10,882 nt of DNA from Bacillota bacterium. Its GTDB lineage: Bacteria > Bacillota > Clostridia > Lachnospirales > Lachnospiraceae. The notes below the pieces were generated by a model. It saw only the letters and a list, made by a program, of their open reading frames with translations. It did no database searches and was not told where the DNA came from. Shown here in pieces: positions 5,730 through 10,882 of the stretch. The stretch lies in contig JAEZPG010000033.1 in the NCBI GenBank assembly GCA_023413555.1, positions 1 to 10,882 of the forward strand, given 5' to 3'. How positions within the stretch are numbered: position 1 is the stretch's first letter; each line of letters begins with the position of its first letter. A program made the position numbers and the translations under genes.

Positions 5730-6905
5730 ATGATACAGGAATGGTTTGATGAAAATATCTTTTTATACATTATTCTTGGGATATGCAGTATTGGTATTCT
5801 GATAAAGTTTATTCTTTCTATGAAGTATCGCTTGTTAATCCGAGCATCGAAAAGGATGGGCACATCCAAAAATCGGTTAATGAGGGTGCTTCGTCTCAAA
5901 TTTGAAACCTGTTACAAATTAAATATAGGTGTTAATAATGTGGATACTTTTGTGGATAAGTATGTATACAGGTATCGGTTCTGTGGAATATTGTTATACA
6001 CATGGGAAACAATCAGTGGAGAGATTATTATACTATCTGTACTAAGTGGTTCTATATTCAGTATTCTTGGACTATTAGAGAAGTGTGGAAGAAATGAGAT
6101 TTTGTCCACTTTTATTGCTGGAGTTTTAGGAGCTTTAGTGTTGATAAGTTACGATCACTTTGTCAATCTAAATATGAAACGAAAGGTTTTAAAGGTCAAT
6201 ATTAGAGACTATTTAGAGAATTTTCTGAAATCAAGATTAGAAAATGGGGAGTTTAGTTCAGAACTATTGGAACAGTATCGCAAGGAATATATGGAGCTTC
6301 CGGGACAGAAGAGAAAGAAAAAGGACAAACGGAAGGAAAATGCGAAACCTCTTCCTGGAATGGTGGCTCAGATCGAGAGCGCAGCCACAGCAACAGAGTT
6401 AATTTCAGTAAAAGAGAAGATAGCAGAAGTAAAATGTGAACATGTAGAGGATGAGTTTGACGATGCAAAACTTTTTATTCATTCTGAGGAGGTAAAAGAG
6501 GAAACGGTGCACTTGGAAGAAGAGGATAAGAAGTTGGCAAAGAAAGAAAAAACGAAGAAGAAATTAAAACCGGAGCAGGAAGCGGAACTTCGCCGAGAGG
6601 CTAAAAAGAATGAGTTAAAGAAGATGATTCAGGAGGATAAAGAGAATCGGCATAACATAATGCCTGAGTTGTTTTCGCCAGAGCCAGAACTGGAGGTTGT
6701 AAAAGATCTGAAAGAGAAAAAAGATCAGAAAGGCCAGAGAAAAGAGGAGATGAAAAAGGTCCAGAGTGAAAAAGAAAAGGAGCTAAGTCCATTTGCAAGG
6801 CCATCTGATAGTAACAATAAATTAAAGGGGAATAGTAATCAAAAAGCCATTTCCACTGAGGAAGCTCAGATTATAGAGGATATTTTAAGAGAGTATCTGG
6901 CATAA
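5730..6905 (+). CDS. Membrane protein with long Lys/Glu-rich cytoplasmic tail, function unknown
   Basis: I do not recognise a named family. The 391 residues divide in two. Residues 1-150 hold three likely transmembrane helices (about 9-31, 96-117 and 124-145), with a basic stretch between the first and second ('MKYRLLIRASKRM' onward). Residues ~150-391 are very hydrophilic, with repeated Lys/Glu/Asp runs (for example 194-204, 264-300 and 326-352) expected to form extended charged helix or disorder. The tail ends in a conserved-looking amphipathic helix, 'STEEAQIIEDILREYLA'. This suggests a membrane-anchored scaffold or cytoskeleton/envelope adaptor whose end motif may dock a partner, but that is inference only. 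Start ATG has GGGAGG six bases upstream. It has its own promoter and is followed by pgi after 138 bases with no obvious terminator, so partial co-transcription is possible. Confidence 0.85.
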   Translation: MIQEWFDENIFLYIILGICSIGILIKFILSMKYRLLIRASKRMGTSKNRLMRVLRLKFETCYKLNIGVNNVDTFVDKYVYRYRFCGILLYTWETISGEIIILSVLSGSIFSILGLLEKCGRNEILSTFIAGVLGALVLISYDHFVNLNMKRKVLKVNIRDYLENFLKSRLENGEFSSELLEQYRKEYMELPGQKRKKKDKRKENAKPLPGMVAQIESAATATELISVKEKIAEVKCEHVEDEFDDAKLFIHSEEVKEETVHLEEEDKKLAKKEKTKKKLKPEQEAELRREAKKNELKKMIQEDKENRHNIMPELFSPEPELEVVKDLKEKKDQKGQRKEEMKKVQSEKEKELSPFARPSDSNNKLKGNSNQKAISTEEAQIIEDILREYLA

Positions 6906-6954
6906 TATGTTGTAATATGAAAACTAATTTTATTATTGCTAATACCTGGTCGAT

Positions 6955-6984
6955 TTGATAGAATATACTTTAAAAGCATAATAA
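6955..6984 (+). promoter_or_regulatory. Candidate promoter of pgi
   Basis: TTGATA (6955-6960), an 18-base spacer and TAATAA (6979-6984). A perfect TATAAT also occurs at 7012-7017, closer to the gene, but no recognisable -35 lies at the right distance from it. Either could serve, and the region is AT-rich enough for chance matches. Confidence 0.35.
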
Positions 6985-7043
6985 TACCAGTACTATTTTT
7001 ATAAATCATTATATAATAAGTGGACCAAAGGAGTGCAAAGAAA

Positions 7044-8393
7044 ATGGCAAAAGATGTATCATTTATCTATTCTACAGCAAGTGACTTCATAGCGGATGAA
7101 GAACTTGCTATGATCAAAGAAAGCACATTAAGTGCTAAGAAGATGCTTTTGGATAAGACAGGTGCAGGTAATGATTTTCTAGGTTGGATTGACCTTCCTG
7201 TAGATTATGACAAAGATGAGTTTTTAAGAGTTCAGAAAGCAGCAGCAAAAATTCAGAACGATTCCGAGGTTTTAATTGTAATTGGAATTGGTGGTTCTTA
7301 CCTGGGTGCACGTGCAGCAATTGAGTTTTTAAGACATAGTTTTTATAATAGTGTATCTAAGGAGATTCGTAAGACTCCTGAGATTTACTTTGTAGGTAAC
7401 AACATCAGTAGCACTTATATTACTCATTTGATGGAAGTAGTAGGAGACAGAGATTTCTCCGTAAACGTTATTAGTAAATCTGGCACGACTACTGAACCAG
7501 CCATTGCTTTCCGTCTCTTTAAGAAGAAGCTAGAAGATAAATATGGAAAGGCCGAAGCAGCTAAGAGAATTTATGCTACCACTGATAAGGCTAAGGGAGC
7601 GTTAAAGAATCTTGCTGATGAGGAAGGCTATGAGACTTTTGTTGTTCCTGATGATGTAGGAGGAAGATTCTCCGTATTAACAGCAGTTGGCTTACTTCCA
7701 ATTGCAGCAAGTGGTGCAGATATCACTATGTTAATGGAAGGTGCAGCTGCTATGAGAAGCAACTGTCTTGACAATGATTATGAGAATAATGATGCGTTAT
7801 TATATGCGGCAGTTCGTAATATTCTTCTTAGAAAGAATAAGAACATAGAGATTCTTTGTAATTATGAGCCAGCTCTCCATTATGTGGGAGAGTGGTGGAA
7901 ACAATTGTATGGGGAAAGCGAAGGCAAGGATAAGAAGGGTATCTTTCCTGCAGCAGTAGATTTCACAACGGATCTTCACTCAATGGGACAGTTTATTCAA
8001 GATGGTCAGAGAACTGTGTTTGAAACAGTAATTGAGTTGGAGACACCACAATGCCAATTGACGATTGAGGAAGAGCCAGTAGATTTAGATGGATTAAACT
8101 ATCTTGCTGGTAAAACGGTTGACTTTGTGAACAAGAGTGCTATGCAGGGAACCAGACTTGCTCACAGTGATGGAGACGTTCCTAACCTGTTAGTAAAGCT
8201 GCCAGCACAGGATGAATATTCTTTAGGCCAGTTATTCTATTTCTTCGAGTTTGCAGTTGGTATCAGTGGCTACCTATTAGGTGTTAACCCATTCAATCAA
8301 CCAGGTGTAGAAAGCTATAAGAAGAATATGTTTGCTTTACTTGGCAAACCAGGCTTTGAAAAAGAAAGAGAAGAATTATTAAAGAGGCTATAG
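7044..8393 (+). CDS. pgi: Glucose-6-phosphate isomerase
   Basis: A 449-residue glycolytic enzyme interconverting glucose-6-phosphate and fructose-6-phosphate in the cytosol. The sugar-phosphate site is 'VIGIGGSYLGARA' (79-91) and 'ISKSGTTTEPA' (143-153). Both classical signatures are present: 'DVGGRFSVLTAVGLLP' (204-219) and 'GYLLGVNPFNQPGVESYK' (409-426). The catalytic Glu is Glu291 in 'YGESEGK', with 'LHSMGQF' at 311-317 and Lys426. Length equals that of the short Bacillota-type Pgi. Start: ATG at 7044, with AAAGGAG (7027-7033) ten bases upstream. An in-frame GTG at 7020 precedes the ribosome-binding site and would translate it, so it is rejected. A strong terminator follows. Confidence 0.97.
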   Translation: MAKDVSFIYSTASDFIADEELAMIKESTLSAKKMLLDKTGAGNDFLGWIDLPVDYDKDEFLRVQKAAAKIQNDSEVLIVIGIGGSYLGARAAIEFLRHSFYNSVSKEIRKTPEIYFVGNNISSTYITHLMEVVGDRDFSVNVISKSGTTTEPAIAFRLFKKKLEDKYGKAEAAKRIYATTDKAKGALKNLADEEGYETFVVPDDVGGRFSVLTAVGLLPIAASGADITMLMEGAAAMRSNCLDNDYENNDALLYAAVRNILLRKNKNIEILCNYEPALHYVGEWWKQLYGESEGKDKKGIFPAAVDFTTDLHSMGQFIQDGQRTVFETVIELETPQCQLTIEEEPVDLDGLNYLAGKTVDFVNKSAMQGTRLAHSDGDVPNLLVKLPAQDEYSLGQLFYFFEFAVGISGYLLGVNPFNQPGVESYKKNMFALLGKPGFEKEREELLKRL

Positions 8394-8468
8394 TTTGACA
8401 GCGGACTTAAAGATGGTAGAGTCAGTTTAGCACCATGAACAGATAGAGGTTGAGATTCATATAATTAT

Positions 8469-8504
8469 ACCGGTATAGGCTTATAAACCTATACCGGTTT
8501 TTTT
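8469..8504 (+). terminator. Rho-independent terminator of pgi
   Basis: A perfect 11-bp stem (ACCGGTATAGG with CCTATACCGGT) and an 8-base loop are followed directly by seven T (8498-8504). It is the strongest terminator in the window and marks the boundary between the housekeeping block and the YcaO locus. The 75 bases between the pgi stop and this hairpin hold nothing I can identify. Confidence 0.93.
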
Positions 8505-8576
8505 ACTTCTATTGAGACAAACATACCTAGGCTAAATAGACAAAATATACACTAATTACAGATAAATCTTAATACA

Positions 8577-8605
8577 TTGACAAAAAAACAAAATATGGTT
8601 ATAAT
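8577..8605 (+). promoter_or_regulatory. Perfect-consensus sigma-A promoter of the YcaO locus
   Basis: TTGACA (8577-8582), exactly 17 bases, then TATAAT (8600-8605): every position matches the sigma-A consensus. Transcription would start near 8612, leaving an unusually long leader of about 174 bases before the preferred start codon. The direct repeats listed below lie inside that leader. Confidence 0.85.
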
Positions 8606-8656
8606 TACAACAGATTGTATTATATTTTCTATAAATGATATATAATAATAAGATAT

Positions 8657-8691
8657 TAGAACGAATTAGAAATTAATAGAACGAATTAGAA
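8657..8691 (+). repeat. Two identical 15-bp direct repeats with 20-bp period (possible operator)
   Basis: TAGAACGAATTAGAA occurs at 8657-8671 and again at 8677-8691, separated by ATTAA. Start-to-start distance is 20 bp, close to two turns of the helix. The core ACGAATTA occurs a third time at 8721-8728, another 40 bp on and so in register, in the weaker context TATACGAATTATA. A degraded version (GAAAATTATA, 8702-8711) fills the gap. Two identical 15-mers side by side are unlikely by chance even in AT-rich DNA. In-phase spacing is typical of sites for dimeric or tandem-binding regulators. Confidence 0.75.
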
Positions 8692-8785
8692 TATTATATG
8701 GGAAAATTATAAATATATATACGAATTATACTATTTTTTAAAAAAATTAAGAAGCAAAGAGATTACTACAGAAATGAGGTGGCTT

Positions 8786-10678
8786 ATGATAAACTGTGAT
8801 GGAAGCAAACATTACAAAGAAGTAACCCCAGATAGCACAGTAAAAAGGTTACAATCTATTTTAGAGGAGCTAGGAATAGAGGTACAAGAAAACTGGATGC
8901 CAAAAAGTTCGGTTGGAACATATTCTCTGCGTGTTTGTGTAAAAGGGGCACAGTTTGGTACCAATGGAAAAGGTGTAAGTGAAAGTCTAGCCCGTGCCAG
9001 TGCTTATGCGGAATTCTTTGAACGTTTTCAGAATGATATCATTGATTTGGCATGTATTTTAGGGGAGACGGATAGTACATATGAATTTAGACACTCTTTG
9101 GATGCTAGAATAGTGTCTGCCAAGGAAGTGGCTTCTTTACAGAGCCGGTTTATGGATTTATTTTATAAAGAGATGGGCTTAGAGAGTGCCTCCATCACTG
9201 AAAAGATAATGTTTTTAAATTCAAATGAAAAGTCGGAATATCATTTCCATAATGAGACATCTGGTTATGAGCTAAAGCCTTATTATAATGTGACAAAGAA
9301 TATAATTGAAGAATTGCCATATAGCTTATATACTAGCTACTATGGTTCTAATGGCATGTGTGCAGGTAACTCTCCTGAAGAAGCTATGTGTCAGGGATTA
9401 TCTGAGATTCTGGAGCGATATGTACAGACAAAGATGATGCAGGAGAATTTAAGCTTTCCTAATGTTCCGGAAAGTGTTATGAAGCGATTTCCTCATGTTT
9501 ATACCATGTATCAAAAGGCAACTGCTATTGAAGGCTACTCTGTAAGTATGAAAGACTGCTCTATGAACGGCAAATATCCGGTTGCTGCTCTAGTAGTATG
9601 CGAAAAAAACACAGGAAAGTGGGGCGTTAAATTTGGGGCACACCCAGACTTTGGCATCGCCATGGAACGAACCATAACGGAAACCACACAGGGTGTTGAT
9701 ATTCAAAAATACGCATCCAATAGTATGATTAATTTTCATAATAATAAAGTGGATGACATTATCAATATTTATAATAGCTTTAAAGCAGGTATCGCACGTT
9801 ATCCTTACCAATTTCTCTCTAACAAATCAGACTTTAAGCCATGGAACCCTGAGGATGTATCTCATATGTCGAATAAAGAGATTCTTCATCATATGATACA
9901 GGGAATTGAAAAAGCAGGGTTTGAAATCCTAGTAAGAGATGTATCCTATACAGGCTTTCCATCTTATCACATTATTGTGCCGGGAATGTCTGAAATCTGT
10001 CATTTTGACAGCCTTCGTCTTAGAGCTTGTAATACAAGAGCATATCTTATTAAGTATTTAAATCATCCTGAAAAAATTGATAGAAAGATAGCAAAATATC
10101 TCAGTGGAGTACTGGAGTTCTTCTCGGATTCTCAGATTGAAACAGGTTTGCGGTTTCTGTTTTCCTATGCAAGAAATGCAAAAGATCTTCCAGCTGAGAA
10201 TATTGGCCTTGGTTGGTTGTACCTAGATGCCATGTGCCATGTCTATCTTGAGAATTACAATGTTGCAGAACATTGCATGCTGAAGCTGATACAGCAGGCA
10301 GAGATTATAAAGAGCTTTCCAGAATTTGATGGACAAGACCTGCAAAAAGATGTGGATTTCTACTATGGCGTTATGTATTATTGTCAAGCTATGGGTGAAA
10401 TGCAGAATCATAGGGCTGTTATGGACTACCTCTCTATTATTTGTAGTAAAGAGATTGTAGATCGGATTGAGGATATATTTGCAGATGTAAAACAAGTCTT
10501 TGTGAAGCAGTATCCGAAACATGATATAAACGATGAAAATCATAGGTATGGACAGGTGAGCTGTTGTGATTATCCATTAGTATTAAAGTGTCAGCAGATT
10601 CTTAAAGGCTTACAAGTAAAAAATCCTATCAAACAGGAACATTTACAGAATTTCTTTCATGAAATACGTAGGTATTAA
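8786..10678 (+). CDS. YcaO-domain protein with C-terminal helical (TPR-like) extension
   Basis: YcaO enzymes use ATP to activate amide backbones, forming azolines, thioamides or amidines. Escherichia coli YcaO instead aids beta-methylthiolation of ribosomal protein S12. This 630-residue protein shows the ATP/Mg signatures in order: 'NGKG' (60-63), 'SAYAEFFERF' (72-81; Glu76, Glu79), 'SNGMCAGNSPEEA' (188-200), 'LSEILERY' (205-212; Glu207, Glu210), 'FGAHPDFG' (283-290) and 'ERTITETTQG' (294-303). 'IIVPGMSEI' (396-404) and the ~220-residue helical tail follow the E. coli YcaO layout. The C-terminus is ...HEIRRY, without the PxPxP end of azoline-forming YcaOs. No ThiF/E1 or Ocin-ThiF domain is fused. 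Start: ATG 8786 has GAGG six bases upstream. ATG 8774 (four residues longer) lacks a good site but cannot be excluded. It has its own strong promoter, and two tiny peptide ORFs follow. Confidence 0.9.
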   Translation: MINCDGSKHYKEVTPDSTVKRLQSILEELGIEVQENWMPKSSVGTYSLRVCVKGAQFGTNGKGVSESLARASAYAEFFERFQNDIIDLACILGETDSTYEFRHSLDARIVSAKEVASLQSRFMDLFYKEMGLESASITEKIMFLNSNEKSEYHFHNETSGYELKPYYNVTKNIIEELPYSLYTSYYGSNGMCAGNSPEEAMCQGLSEILERYVQTKMMQENLSFPNVPESVMKRFPHVYTMYQKATAIEGYSVSMKDCSMNGKYPVAALVVCEKNTGKWGVKFGAHPDFGIAMERTITETTQGVDIQKYASNSMINFHNNKVDDIINIYNSFKAGIARYPYQFLSNKSDFKPWNPEDVSHMSNKEILHHMIQGIEKAGFEILVRDVSYTGFPSYHIIVPGMSEICHFDSLRLRACNTRAYLIKYLNHPEKIDRKIAKYLSGVLEFFSDSQIETGLRFLFSYARNAKDLPAENIGLGWLYLDAMCHVYLENYNVAEHCMLKLIQQAEIIKSFPEFDGQDLQKDVDFYYGVMYYCQAMGEMQNHRAVMDYLSIICSKEIVDRIEDIFADVKQVFVKQYPKHDINDENHRYGQVSCCDYPLVLKCQQILKGLQVKNPIKQEHLQNFFHEIRRY

Positions 10679-10684
10679 ATATAG

Positions 10685-10729
10685 TTCCATTCCTTTATTG
10701 TTTATGGAGAATTGCATAAAAGGAAGGAG
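10685..10729 (+). promoter_or_regulatory. Hairpin that would hide the ribosome-binding site of the first peptide ORF
   Basis: TTCC-A-TTCCTTT (10685-10696) can pair with AAAGGAAGGAG (10719-10729): seven perfect pairs, a bulged A and four more with one G-U. The right arm is exactly the AGGAAGGAG ribosome-binding site before the CTG at 10737. The loop is 22 bases. There is no T-tract after it, so it is not a terminator. No matching structure is seen before the second peptide ORF. Confidence 0.4.
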
Positions 10730-10736
10730 ATGATAT

Positions 10737-10775
10737 CTGAGAACACCTAAGGGAGAGAATAGGCATAAGCTTTGA
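10737..10775 (+). pseudogene. Small peptide ORF, CTG start or decayed copy ((L/M)RTPKGENRHKL)
   Basis: Directly after the YcaO gene, AGGAAGGAG (10721-10729) is followed seven bases later by CTG and a 12-codon frame reading (L/M)RTPKGENRHKL, then TGA. The segment from ribosome-binding site to codon 6 closely matches the start of the next ORF, which has ATG in the equivalent place: GATAT-CT-GAGAACACC here against GATAT-GAAAACACC there. Two extra bases seem to have destroyed the ATG. Another frame stays open from 10741 to a TAG at 10837-10839 (...ISFEYALFMYQLHNK...). One frameshift near 10757 would therefore give a ~34-codon precursor-sized gene, ending 14 bases before the next start. Either a decayed duplicate or a non-AUG-initiated peptide fits. 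Decay seems likelier. Confidence 0.5.
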
Positions 10776-10853
10776 ATATGCATTATTCATGTATCAACTA
10801 CATAATAAGATGAGTTACAAATGCAAGAAAATAAATTAGAAAGGAGGAGTGAT

Positions 10854-10882
10854 ATGAAAACACCAAAGGGTGATATCAGTGA
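10854..10882 (+). CDS. N-terminus of a small gene beginning MKTPKGDIS (3' end outside window), possible peptide precursor
   Basis: ATG at 10854 follows a near-perfect AAGGAGG (10841-10847) by six bases. Nine complete codons (MKTPKGDIS) and two bases of a tenth are visible before the window ends. Its beginning resembles the decayed ORF just upstream, which points to a repeated gene family behind the YcaO gene. Short tandem genes next to a YcaO enzyme are commonly its peptide substrates. That role is inference, because the body and any Cys/Ser/Thr-rich core are not visible. Confidence 0.65.

Larger units (their letters stand above)
8505..8785 (+). other. Long AT-rich leader/regulatory region ahead of the YcaO gene
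   Basis: This 281-base stretch has no coding potential that I can support. It holds the consensus promoter, the phased direct repeats, a second possible -10 (TATACT, 8727-8732) just after the third repeat core, and a T6A7 tract (8734-8746) that would bend the DNA. No known riboswitch, T-box or attenuator pattern was recognised. Confidence 0.6.

Noticed and set aside
7020..7043. GTG start for pgi, eight residues earlier
   Set aside because: The ribosome-binding site AAAGGAG lies inside this extension, so the ATG at 7044 is the start, and it gives the usual 449-residue length.
8657..8691. CRISPR array
   Set aside because: Only two units of 15 bp with a 5-bp spacer, far too short for CRISPR repeats and spacers. 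No cas genes are present.
8657..8728. Firm assignment of the phased repeats to a LytTR-family or VirR-type regulator
   Set aside because: The spacing is suggestive, but the sequence does not match the ACAGTTAAG-like or CCAGTT-like consensus on either strand.
10223..10543. Minus-strand 106-codon frame inside the YcaO gene, and similar antisense frames within other genes (for example 1651-1974, 6253-6468, 9590-9811)
   Set aside because: They lie wholly antisense to well-supported genes, have no ribosome-binding sites, and read as biased, non-protein-like sequence.

Overview
The window is low-GC bacterial DNA with strong Shine-Dalgarno sites, U-rich terminators, TTG and GTG starts, and genes whose closest recognisable relatives are Clostridia. 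I read it as a chromosomal segment of a Lachnospiraceae- or Clostridium-like member of the Bacillota. That assignment is inferred from gene content and composition, not from a search.

Layout. Bases 1-125 hold the 3' end of an unidentified gene. Next comes a DUF3788-DUF3795 fusion protein. Its promoter carries a perfect palindrome of the Bacillus-type LexA (SOS) box between the -35 and -10 elements. An RluA-type pseudouridine synthase follows. It runs tail to tail into a small soluble histidine kinase on the minus strand, and their ends overlap by 26 bases. The kinase is divergent from a HIT-family hydrolase. A convergent minus-strand pair follows, a TSCPD-domain protein and murG, probably one operon. 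Divergent from that is the MTA/SAH nucleosidase, closed by a strong terminator. Then come an unrecognised membrane protein with a long Lys/Glu-rich tail, glucose-6-phosphate isomerase (pgi), and another strong terminator. Most of this is ordinary housekeeping.

The accessory part starts at about 8505. A perfect-consensus sigma-A promoter is followed by a 174-base AT-only-looking leader. The leader holds two identical 15-bp direct repeats, exactly 20 bp apart, plus a weaker third copy of the core 40 bp further on. The leader feeds a 630-residue YcaO protein with a helical C-terminal domain, laid out like Escherichia coli YcaO. Directly downstream are two tiny reading frames with matching ribosome-binding sites and N-termini ((L/M)RTPKGE and MKTPKGD). 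The first is apparently decayed or starts at CTG. The second starts cleanly with ATG and runs off the window. YcaO enzymes ATP-dependently modify peptide backbones, so repeated short peptide genes beside one make this the best candidate for an undescribed peptide-modification (RiPP) locus. Its remaining genes lie beyond the right edge.
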